Shown in pieces: positions 5,998 through 12,160 of a DNA stretch of 12,162 bases (position 1 is the first letter of the stretch; every line of letters starts with the position of its first letter). Made by a program: the position numbers and the translations under genes. The notes beneath the pieces are model-generated. The model did not search any database and was not told the DNA's origin. It saw only the letters and a program-made list of their open reading frames with translations. The DNA comes from DATAQC01 sp046263055 (GTDB taxonomy: Bacteria; Actinomycetota; Acidimicrobiia; Acidimicrobiales; AC-14): positions 1 to 12,162 of the forward strand of contig JBHELO010000059.1 in the NCBI GenBank assembly GCA_046263055.1. The letters are read 5' to 3'.

Positions 5998-6780
5998 ATG
6001 CGCCGGCCCTTCTCCCCCGGCGAACGGGCCCTGCTCATCGACGCCAAGGACCGTCGCTACCTCGTGACCCTGCGTTCCGGCGCCAACTTCCACAGCCACG
6101 CCGGTGTCACCCCCCATGACGACGTCATCGGCCAGGAGGAGGGGGTCACCGTCCGGTCAGGTTCCGGCGCCCGCTACCTGGCCGTGCGGCCGACGCTGTC
6201 GGACTTCGTGCTGGCCATGCCGAGAGGCGCCCAAGTCATCTACCCCAAGGACATCGGGCCCCTCCTGGTGATGGCCGACGTGTACCCGGGGGCCCGGGTC
6301 CTGGAGGCAGGCGTCGGGTCCGGGGCGCTGTCCATGGCCCTGCTGCGGGCCGGCGCCGAGCTGGTGGGCTACGAGCTGCGGGGCGACTTCGCGGCCACCG
6401 CCCGGGCCAACGTGGAGGCCTTCGTCGGCCCGGGGGTGGCGTGGCGGGTCGAGGAGCGGGATATTTACGACGGCATCGACGAGACCGACCTCGACCGCGT
6501 GGTGCTCGACCTCCCCGAGCCCTGGCGCGTGGTGGCCCACGCCGAGGGCGCCCTGTGCCCGGGTGGGATCCTGGTCTCCTACCTGCCGACCATCGGGCAG
6601 GTCACCACCCTGCGCCAGGCGCTCGACGCCGGGCCCTTCGGCCTGGGCCGCACCGTGGAGGTGCTGGAGCGCTCCTGGCACGTGGAGGGCCAGTCCGTCC
6701 GCCCCGACCACCGCATGGTGGCCCACACCGGGTTCCTCACCGCCGCCCGCCTGCTCGCCCGACCGGCAGCGACCCGGTGA
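5998..6780 (+). CDS. trmI: tRNA (adenine(58)-N1)-methyltransferase TrmI
   Basis: Methylates N1 of A58 in the T-loop of tRNAs with S-adenosylmethionine, stabilising tRNA structure; the bacterial enzyme is a homotetramer. The 260-aa product has the small N-terminal beta domain (FSPGERALLIDAKDRRYLVTL, FHSHAGVTPHDDVIG) and the C-terminal Rossmann fold. The SAM motif is V101-L-E-A-G-V-G-S-G109, and the catalytic-region motif DLPEPW lies at 171-176. It matches mycobacterial Rv2118c well, which is 280 aa and lies close to the proteasome genes too. The ATG at 5998 is chosen because the domain begins at once; the frame upstream carries no recognisable sequence. No Shine-Dalgarno is present. The TGA overlaps the start of the protease gene by 4 nt (GTGA). 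Confidence 0.93.
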   Translation: MRRPFSPGERALLIDAKDRRYLVTLRSGANFHSHAGVTPHDDVIGQEEGVTVRSGSGARYLAVRPTLSDFVLAMPRGAQVIYPKDIGPLLVMADVYPGARVLEAGVGSGALSMALLRAGAELVGYELRGDFAATARANVEAFVGPGVAWRVEERDIYDGIDETDLDRVVLDLPEPWRVVAHAEGALCPGGILVSYLPTIGQVTTLRQALDAGPFGLGRTVEVLERSWHVEGQSVRPDHRMVAHTGFLTAARLLARPAATR

Positions 6781-7946
6781 ACGTCCTCGATCTGGCCATC
6801 GCCGCCGTGCTGGTGTCGTCGGTGGTCGGGGGCAGCCAGGTGGGGTTGTTCGTGGGCGCCGTGTCGTGGCTGCTGCTGGCCCAGGGGCTGGTCGCGGCCA
6901 CCCTGCTCCTCCCCGTCATCGACCGGGCCCTGGGCAACGCCAACCCCGGCCTGGCCCTCGCCCTGGAGGTGGTGGTCTTCGTCTCCGCCGGCTTTGCCGG
7001 GCTGTACGTGGGCCGGTCCATGGGGCGTACCTTCCGGGCCACCTTCCTCCCCCCCGAGCTGGCCGGCGCCGACCGCCGGGCGGGGGCGGTGGGCGGTCCC
7101 GTCGCCACCGTCCTCCTCCTGTGGCTGGTGGCCATCCCGGCCATGACCCAGTCCTCGGGCCTGTTCAACCGGGCCGCCGGCGGGTCGCTCCTGGCCCGGG
7201 GCGTCGATCTGGTGCTGCCGGCGCCGCCCGACACCTCCCGGGCGTTCCACCGCCTTCTGGGCCCGGCCGGGATGCCCCAGGTGTTCGCCTCCATCGACCC
7301 CTTGTTGGGCAAGGCGCCGCCGCCCGCCACCAGCGGGCTCAGTGCCGCGGTGCAGGCCCGGGTGGCGGCCAGCACGGTCAAGGTCGACGGGACGGCGTGT
7401 CGGATCCGCCGCCAGGGCAGCGGGTTCGCGGTGGCCCCCGACGTGGTGGTGACCAACGCCCACGTGGTGGCGGGGGAGCGCCAGACGTCGGTGGTCCGCC
7501 CCGACGGCCGCCGCCTGGCGGCGGTGGTCACCGCCTTCGACGCCGACCGTGATCTGGCCCTCCTCCACGTCGGCGGCCTCGACCAGCGCCCCCTGGCGCT
7601 GGCCGCCCCCGAGGTGCGGGCCACCACCGCGGTGCTGGGCCATCCCGATGGCCAGGACCCCCTGACCGTCTCGCCCGCCCTCATCCGGCGGGAGCAGCAG
7701 GCCCGGGGCTACGACCTGTACGCCGACCACCGCACGACGCGCGACGTGCTGGTGCTGGCCGCCGACCTCCGCCCCGGCGACTCCGGCTCGCCGGTGGTCA
7801 ACGACCAGGGCTCGGTGGTGGGGGTGGCCTTCGCCATCTCCCTGTCCGCCGACGACCTCGCCTTCGCCCTCAGCACCACCGAGCTGAAGCCCGTGCTGGC
7901 GAGCAACACCCCCGTGGCGGTGAGCACCGGCGGCTGCCTGGAGTAG
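6777..7946 (+). CDS. MarP-like membrane-anchored serine protease
   Basis: A 389-aa protein with an N-terminal CvpA-like membrane domain of about four hydrophobic helices (residues 4-25, 28-48, 58-78 and 104-123) and a chymotrypsin-fold protease domain outside the membrane. The triad is complete: H229 in TNAHVV, D259 in DRDLALL and S336 in PGDSGSPV. Cys208 (TACRI) and Cys387, two residues from the end, stand where mycobacterial MarP (Rv3671c, 397 aa) has the redox-sensitive disulfide Cys214-Cys395. MarP protects mycobacteria against acid and oxidative stress and processes the cell-wall hydrolase RipA; a similar envelope role is inferred here. The GTG at 6777 overlaps the trmI stop by 4 nt, and translation is probably coupled. 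A strong hairpin lies downstream at 8046-8078. Confidence 0.9.
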   Translation: MNVLDLAIAAVLVSSVVGGSQVGLFVGAVSWLLLAQGLVAATLLLPVIDRALGNANPGLALALEVVVFVSAGFAGLYVGRSMGRTFRATFLPPELAGADRRAGAVGGPVATVLLLWLVAIPAMTQSSGLFNRAAGGSLLARGVDLVLPAPPDTSRAFHRLLGPAGMPQVFASIDPLLGKAPPPATSGLSAAVQARVAASTVKVDGTACRIRRQGSGFAVAPDVVVTNAHVVAGERQTSVVRPDGRRLAAVVTAFDADRDLALLHVGGLDQRPLALAAPEVRATTAVLGHPDGQDPLTVSPALIRREQQARGYDLYADHRTTRDVLVLAADLRPGDSGSPVVNDQGSVVGVAFAISLSADDLAFALSTTELKPVLASNTPVAVSTGGCLE

Positions 7947-8045
7947 AGGGAGGGCGGGGAGACGGGTGGCTTCCCGCCACGTGATGCCCGCGGCCGCACA
8001 GGGCGAAGGCGCCCCTCCCGGGTGCCGGCGGGAAGGCAGTACAGC

Positions 8046-8078
8046 GCAGGCGGCGCCGGCCCCGCCAGCGCCGCCTGC
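8046..8078. terminator. Strong hairpin between convergent marP-like and ferredoxin genes
   Basis: GCAGGCGGCGC (8046-8056) and GCGCCGCCTGC (8068-8078) are perfect 11-bp arms. Within the loop GGC-CCC-GCC can extend the stem by 3 bp after one C/A mismatch. It lies 100 bp after the protease stop and 40 bp past the ferredoxin stop on the other strand, so it could end transcription both ways. No U-run follows on either side. Confidence 0.55.
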
Positions 8079-8088
8079 TCGATCAACT

Positions 8089-8116
8089 CGCCGAGCAACC
8101 TCCGGTTGCGAAGGCG
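8089..8116 (-). terminator. Hairpin just after the ferredoxin stop
   Basis: GCAACC-TCC-GGTTGC (8095-8109) is a perfect stem, with outer CGCC (8089-8092) and GGCG (8113-8116) able to pair. It starts 2 nt beyond the ferredoxin TAG on the minus strand, a usual place for a terminator or 3'-end protecting stem. Confidence 0.45.
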
Positions 8117-8117
8117 A

Positions 8118-8360
8118 CTAGTCGACCTCGATGAAGATGCACTCGCCCGGGCACTCCTCGGCCGACTCGATGGTGCCGTCCTCCTGGCCCGAGGGCACGG
8201 GGGCCAGGCCCTGGACGCCACCGGGGTCGGAGAGCACCTTGCCCTTGTCCTTGACGTAGGCCAGACCGTCGTCGAGCAGCGTGAAGACCTCGGGGGCGAT
8301 CTCCTCGCACAGCCCGTCGCCCGTGCACAGATCCTGGTCGATCCAGACCTTCATGGCCAT
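8118..8360 (-). CDS. Single-cluster ferredoxin
   Basis: An 80-aa soluble electron carrier of the small actinobacterial type. Ligands: C12-x2-D15-x2-C18 and C70-P71. Asp15 stands where a fourth cysteine would be in a CxxCxxC motif, so the cluster is either [3Fe-4S] or an Asp-ligated [4Fe-4S], as in Pyrococcus ferredoxin. Another Cys at 74 could form a disulfide or be a spare ligand. APEVFTLLDDGLAYV between the motifs is typical. Relatives often feed cytochrome P450s or other oxidoreductases, but none lies nearby. The start MAMKVWIDQD at 8360 is chosen because the fold begins there; an AGAGG about 12 nt upstream is a weak ribosome site, and ATG 8354 is an alternative. Upstream in-frame codons to 8477 look non-coding. 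Divergent from arc. Confidence 0.9.
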   Translation of the reverse strand: MAMKVWIDQDLCTGDGLCEEIAPEVFTLLDDGLAYVKDKGKVLSDPGGVQGLAPVPSGQEDGTIESAEECPGECIFIEVD

Positions 8361-8443
8361 GTCGGTCGCCTGCCTCTTCTCTCGGTGCGGTCGGGGCCGG
8401 GCGGGGATGCGGTGCCATCGGGGGGCGCTCCGGCGTTGCCACC

Positions 8444-8449
8444 AATTTA
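8444..8449 (-). promoter_or_regulatory. -10-like element for the ferredoxin
   Basis: TAAATT on the minus strand, in the only AT-richer patch of the window (8441-8471). It would give a leader of about 75 nt before the ferredoxin ATG. The -35 region (TGGTTTTCC) fits poorly. Confidence 0.4.
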
Positions 8450-8478
8450 CCCGGAAATCGCCAGGAAAACCAGCCATG

Positions 8479-8491
8479 CCGGGTACCCTGG
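8479..8491 (+). promoter_or_regulatory. -10 region of arc
   Basis: CCGGGTACCCTGG contains TACCCT (8484-8489) and is identical over 13 bases to the segment upstream of tetR (2051-2063). It would start an arc transcript near 8496 with a leader of about 83 nt. Confidence 0.45.
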
Positions 8492-8525
8492 TTGGCGGAA
8501 GGGCAGGTGTATGTTGGCTCGACGG

Positions 8526-8559
8526 CCTATCGACGGCCCATCGAGAGCCCTATCGAGAG
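8526..8559 (+). repeat. Three phased 11-bp repeats in the arc leader
   Basis: CCTATCGACGG (8526-8536), CCCATCGAGAG (8537-8547) and CCTATCGAGAG (8549-8559). The starts are 11 and 12 bp apart, about one helical turn. They lie between the proposed promoter and the ribosome binding site of arc. They could bind a regulator, or encode a PIE-type peptide repeat if arc starts at the TTG at 8492. Confidence 0.5.
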
Positions 8560-8563
8560 GCCT

Positions 8564-8570
8564 GGGGAGG
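8564..8570 (+). promoter_or_regulatory. Ribosome binding site of arc
   Basis: GGGGAGG ends 8 nt before GTG 8579 and supports that start over the in-frame TTG at 8492, which has no such site. Confidence 0.7.
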
Positions 8571-8578
8571 TGGTTCCC

Positions 8579-10342
8579 GTGTCCAGCTCCGAGTACGAAC
8601 GTCGGCTCGCCGCCTACGAGCAGGAGGTGGGAGCCCTCCTGGAGCAGGTGAAGACCCTCGAGGAAGAGGTCGTCCAGCTCCGGCGCAAGCTGCAGGACGC
8701 CCCCAAGCGGGTGCGCACCCTGGAGGAGCGCCTGCTCGAGACGAAGGGCGAGCTGGCCCGGGCCACGTCCCAGAACGAGAAGCTGTCCTACACCCTGCGG
8801 GAGGCCCGGGAGCACATCTCCGAGCTCCGCCAGGAGGTGGAGAAGCTCACCCAGCCGCCGTCCGCCTACGGCACCTACCTGGACGCCAACGACGACGGCA
8901 CCGTCGACGTGTTCTCGGCCGGCCGCAAGATGCGGGTGGCCCTCCACCCCGCCATCGACCGCGACGGCCTGCGGAGGGGGCAGGAGGTCGTGCTCAACGA
9001 GTCGCTCAACGTGGTGCTGGCCCGGGGCAGCGAGGTGGCGGGCGAGATCGTCACCCTCAAGGAGCTGCTGGAGGACGGCCGGCGGGCCATCGTCGTGGGC
9101 CGGGCCGACGAGGAGCGGGTCGTCGAGCTGGCCGACCAGATCGTGGGCGAGAAGCTGCGGGCCGGCGACACCATCCTCATGGACGCCCGGGCCGGGCTGC
9201 TGCTCGAGCGCCTGCCCCGTCCCGAGGTGGAGGAGCTCATCCTCGAAGAGGTGCCCGACATCTCCTACGAGGACGTGGGCGGCCTCGACTCCCAGATCGA
9301 GCAGATCACCGACGCCGTGGAGTTGCCGTTCGTGCACCGCGAGCTGTTCGAGGAGCACCGCCTCCCCGCTCCCAAGGGCATCCTGCTGTACGGCCCCCCG
9401 GGCTGTGGCAAGACCCTCATCGCCAAGGCGGTGGCCAACTCCCTGGCCAAGAAGGTCAGCGAGGTCACCGGGGACCACAACGCCCGCAGCTACTTCCTCA
9501 ACATCAAGGGCCCCGAGCTGCTCAACAAGTACGTGGGCGAGACCGAGCGCCAGATCCGCCTGGTGTTCCAGCGGGCCCGGGAGAAGTCCGAGGAGGGCTG
9601 GCCGGTCATCGTCTTCTTCGACGAGATGGACTCGCTCTTCCGCACCCGGGGCACCGGCATCTCCTCGGACATGGAAGCCACCATCGTCCCCCAGCTCCTG
9701 GCCGAGATCGACGGCGTGGAGACGCTCAAGAACGTCATCGTCATCGGCGCCTCCAACCGCGAGGACCTCATCGACCCCGCCATCCTGCGCCCGGGCCGCC
9801 TCGACGTGAAGATCAAGATCGAGCGGCCGAACGAAGAGGCGGCGCAGGCCATCTTCAGCCGCTACCTGGTGGCCGACCTGCCCCTGGACGAGGGCGAGGT
9901 GGCCAGTCTGGGCGGCGGGGACCGCCAGAAGACGGTCACCGCCATGATCGAGCGGGCGGTGGAGGAGATGTACCGCTCCACCGACGAGAACCGCTTCCTC
10001 GAGGTCACGTATCAGAACGGGGACAAGGAGGTCCTGTACTACAAGGACTTCTCGTCAGGGGCCATGATCGAGAACATCGTGCGCCGGGCCAAGAAGCTGG
10101 CCATCAAACGGGTGATCGCCGGGGAGAGCCGGGGCATCCGCACCGCCGACCTCCTGGAGTCCACCAAGCAGGAGTACAAGGAGCACGAGGACCTGCCCAA
10201 CACCACCAACCCCGACGACTGGGCCAAGATCTCGGGCAAGAAGGGCGAGCGCATCGTGTACGTCCGGACCCTCATGTCGGAGGGCAAGGAGGCCACCGGT
10301 GGCCGGGCCATCGAGCGCGTCGGCACCGGCCAGTACCTCTAG
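8579..10342 (+). CDS. arc: Proteasome-associated AAA ATPase ARC/Mpa
   Basis: The hexameric ATPase that binds Pup-tagged proteins, unfolds them and threads them into the 20S proteasome. The 587-aa product shows the family order: N-terminal coiled coil at about residues 3-95 (RRLAAYEQEVGALLEQVKTL, then further heptads), which is the Pup-binding region; tandem OB domains at about 97-225; then the AAA module with Walker A G272-PPGCG-K278-T, Walker B with D348-E349 (VIVFFDEMDS) and the arginine-finger region ILRPGRLD. The C-terminus is GTGQYL; the penultimate Tyr docks in the 20S alpha ring and opens the gate. GTG 8579 is chosen from its GGGGAGG site and the usual family length; TTG 8492 would add 29 residues. 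Divergent from the ferredoxin; followed 52 nt later by dop. Confidence 0.96.
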   Translation: MSSSEYERRLAAYEQEVGALLEQVKTLEEEVVQLRRKLQDAPKRVRTLEERLLETKGELARATSQNEKLSYTLREAREHISELRQEVEKLTQPPSAYGTYLDANDDGTVDVFSAGRKMRVALHPAIDRDGLRRGQEVVLNESLNVVLARGSEVAGEIVTLKELLEDGRRAIVVGRADEERVVELADQIVGEKLRAGDTILMDARAGLLLERLPRPEVEELILEEVPDISYEDVGGLDSQIEQITDAVELPFVHRELFEEHRLPAPKGILLYGPPGCGKTLIAKAVANSLAKKVSEVTGDHNARSYFLNIKGPELLNKYVGETERQIRLVFQRAREKSEEGWPVIVFFDEMDSLFRTRGTGISSDMEATIVPQLLAEIDGVETLKNVIVIGASNREDLIDPAILRPGRLDVKIKIERPNEEAAQAIFSRYLVADLPLDEGEVASLGGGDRQKTVTAMIERAVEEMYRSTDENRFLEVTYQNGDKEVLYYKDFSSGAMIENIVRRAKKLAIKRVIAGESRGIRTADLLESTKQEYKEHEDLPNTTNPDDWAKISGKKGERIVYVRTLMSEGKEATGGRAIERVGTGQYL

Positions 10343-10353
10343 CTCCCGCTGGC

Positions 10354-10372
10354 GGGCGCCGGCCGGGCGCCC
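10354..10372 (+). terminator. Hairpin between arc and dop
   Basis: GGGCGCC-GGCCG-GGCGCCC, a perfect 7-bp stem 12 nt after the arc stop, without a T-run. It may attenuate read-through into dop, which has its own -10 box 11 nt later. Another pairing, CCCGC-TG-GCGGG at 10345-10356, competes with it. Confidence 0.35.
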
Positions 10373-10382
10373 GGGCCGGGGT

Positions 10383-10388
10383 TAGGTT
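10383..10388 (+). promoter_or_regulatory. -10 element of dop
   Basis: TAGGTT, 6 nt before the dop GTG. This gives a leaderless transcript starting at the GTG and independent expression of dop-pup from arc. No clear -35. Confidence 0.45.
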
Positions 10389-10394
10389 CGTCGC

Positions 10395-11954
10395 GTGGCC
10401 ATCCGGAAGGTGTGCGGGATCGAGACCGAGTACGGGATCCTGCTGCGCGGCGCCGGGGAGCCCAACCCCATCACCGCCTCGTCGCTGCTCATCAACGCCT
10501 ACGTCTCCCGCCTGAGCCGCCAGGCGGCGGCCGCCACCGGGTCGGGGTCGGCGCGATCGTCGGCGTCGGGAGGCAAGGGCAACGTCGGGTGGGACTTCGA
10601 GGACGAGTCGCCCGGGCGCGACGCCCGGGGCTTCGCCCGCGAAGGGTCGATGGCTCCCGAGGTGGAGACCCACCTGGTCAACGCCGTGCTGACCAACGGC
10701 GCCCGGTTCTACGTCGACCACGCCCACCCCGAGTACTCCACCCCCGAGTGCAGCGACGCCCTCGAACTGGTCCGGTTCGACAAGGCCGGGGAGCGGACCC
10801 TGGCCCGGGCGGTGGAGGCGGCCACCGAGTCCATGCCCGCCGGGCAGTCCATCGCCGTGTACAAGAACAACTCGGACGGCAAGGGCAACTCCTACGGCTG
10901 CCATGAGAACTACCTGCTCGACCGCAGCATCCCCTTCGCCCGCATCGCCACCCAGGTCATGCCCCACTTCGTCACCCGCCAGGTGTTCTGCGGGGCCGGC
11001 AAGGTGGGCTCGGAGACGACGTCGGCGGCCGACGGGGTGCCCTTCCAGCTGAGCCAGCGGGCCGACTTCTTCGAGGAGGAGATCGGTCTGGAGACCACCC
11101 TCAAGCGGCCGATCGTCAACACCCGCGACGAGCCCCACGCCGACGCCACCAAGTACCGCCGCCTGCACGTCATCGTGGGCGACGCCAACCTGGCCGAGGT
11201 GGCCACCTTTTTGAAGGTCGGCACCACCGCCCTGGTGCTGTCGATGATCGAGGACGACTGGTTCGACGGCCGGGGCCGCGATCTCACCCTCCGGTCGCCG
11301 GTGGCCGCCATCCGCCAGGTGTCGGCCGACCCCACCCTGGCCGCCACCGCGGCCCTGGCCGACGGCACCACCATCACCGCCCTCGACCTGCAGTGGGAGC
11401 TGCTCGACCTGGCCCGCAAGTACGCCAACGAGCGGGGCCTCGAGTGCGTGGGCGAGGAGGTCGGCGCCGAGGTCCTGCGGCGGTGGGAGGGCACGCTGGC
11501 CGCCTTGGAGGACGACCCGTCGTCGCTGGCCCGCCAGCTCGACTGGGTGGCCAAGTACTCGTTGATCGACGCCTACCGGGACCGCCACGACCTGGACTGG
11601 ACCAGTTCCAAGCTGGCCGCCCTCGACCTCCAGTATCACGACGTGCGCCCCGGCCGCTCGCTCTTCGCCCGCCTCCCCATGGAGCGCCTCGTCAGCGAGG
11701 AGTCGGTGGTGACGGCCGTCACCGAGCCCCCCACCACCACCCGGGCCTACTTCCGGGGCCGCTGCCTGCAGCGGTGGGCGCCGGCCATCGCCGCCGCCAA
11801 TTGGGATTCCCTCGTCTTCGACCTCGGGACCGACCCCCTTCGCCGGGTGCCGATGATGGAACCACTCAGAGGAACGGCTGCACACGTCGATACGTTGCTG
11901 GACAGGTGTACGACCCCGAGCGACCTGCTCGAGGCGCTTGGGTCACCGTCGTAG
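10395..11954 (+). CDS. dop: Pup deamidase/depupylase Dop
   Basis: Dop converts the C-terminal Gln of Pup to Glu so that PafA can ligate it to lysines, and also removes Pup from substrates; ATP is a cofactor. The 519-aa product has the glutamine-synthetase-like fold shared with PafA: KVCGIETEYGI at 5-15 with the metal-binding Glu residues, YVDHAHPEYSTPEC starting near 106 with the nucleophile-type Asp108, and NNSDGKGNSYGCHENYLL near 158-175. The Dop-specific loop, absent from PafA, is seen at about 40-85 and includes WDFEDESPGRDARGF from Trp66; this separates it from PafA. The loop carries an Ala/Ser/Gly-rich insert (residues 48-62). GTG 10395 begins directly at the conserved N-terminus and lies 6 nt after a TAGGTT box. 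The stop overlaps the ribosome binding site of pup. The last 30 or so codons use rarer AT-richer codons. Confidence 0.95.
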   Translation: MAIRKVCGIETEYGILLRGAGEPNPITASSLLINAYVSRLSRQAAAATGSGSARSSASGGKGNVGWDFEDESPGRDARGFAREGSMAPEVETHLVNAVLTNGARFYVDHAHPEYSTPECSDALELVRFDKAGERTLARAVEAATESMPAGQSIAVYKNNSDGKGNSYGCHENYLLDRSIPFARIATQVMPHFVTRQVFCGAGKVGSETTSAADGVPFQLSQRADFFEEEIGLETTLKRPIVNTRDEPHADATKYRRLHVIVGDANLAEVATFLKVGTTALVLSMIEDDWFDGRGRDLTLRSPVAAIRQVSADPTLAATAALADGTTITALDLQWELLDLARKYANERGLECVGEEVGAEVLRRWEGTLAALEDDPSSLARQLDWVAKYSLIDAYRDRHDLDWTSSKLAALDLQYHDVRPGRSLFARLPMERLVSEESVVTAVTEPPTTTRAYFRGRCLQRWAPAIAAANWDSLVFDLGTDPLRRVPMMEPLRGTAAHVDTLLDRCTTPSDLLEALGSPS

Positions 11955-11958
11955 GAGG
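11953..11958 (+). promoter_or_regulatory. Ribosome binding site of pup
   Basis: AGGAGG overlaps the dop TAG stop (11952-11954) and ends 7 nt before the pup ATG. Ribosomes ending on dop would stop on top of it, suggesting coupled but separately strong initiation of pup. Confidence 0.8.
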
Positions 11959-11965
11959 CAGAGCC

Positions 11966-12160
11966 ATGGCAGAACGGGAGCAGAAGAAGCGCCAGGCGCC
12001 CAGTCGCCCCGAGGAGACGGTCGAAGAGATCCCCCCCTCGAGCAAGCAGGGCGACAAGTTGAAGGCCGAGCTGGACGAGCTTCTGGACGAAATCGACGAC
12101 GTCCTCGAGGAGAACGCAGAGGAGTTTGTTCGCTCGTATATACAGAAGGGCGGACAGTAG
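11966..12160 (+). CDS. pup: Prokaryotic ubiquitin-like protein Pup
   Basis: The 64-aa protein tag attached to lysines of substrates to send them to the proteasome. It is mostly disordered and highly charged. The basic N-terminus (EREQKKRQ) is thought to start unfolding by ARC; the central KLKAELDELLDEIDDVLEENAEEF (about residues 31-54) forms the helix that pairs with the ARC coiled coil; the C-terminus is SYIQKGGQ. Ending in Gln, it must be deamidated by Dop before PafA can use it, which fits dop lying directly upstream. Length is the family norm. Translation begins at ATG 11966 behind AGGAGG. The last codons include TTT GTT and TAT ATA, unusual in this GC-rich DNA. The prcB, prcA and pafA genes would be expected downstream, outside the window. 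Confidence 0.97.
   Translation: MAEREQKKRQAPSRPEETVEEIPPSSKQGDKLKAELDELLDEIDDVLEENAEEFVRSYIQKGGQ

Noticed and set aside
8447..9478. 343-codon open frame on the minus strand opposite arc and the divergent spacer
   Set aside because: Antisense to the coiled-coil and OB regions of ARC; repetitive Leu/Gly/His composition with no recognisable domain.
10272..11885. 537-codon open frame on the minus strand opposite dop
   Set aside because: It lies entirely antisense to dop, which has clear family motifs. The translation is Gly/Val/His-rich with no domain pattern, as expected where GC-rich codons remove stops from the opposite strand.
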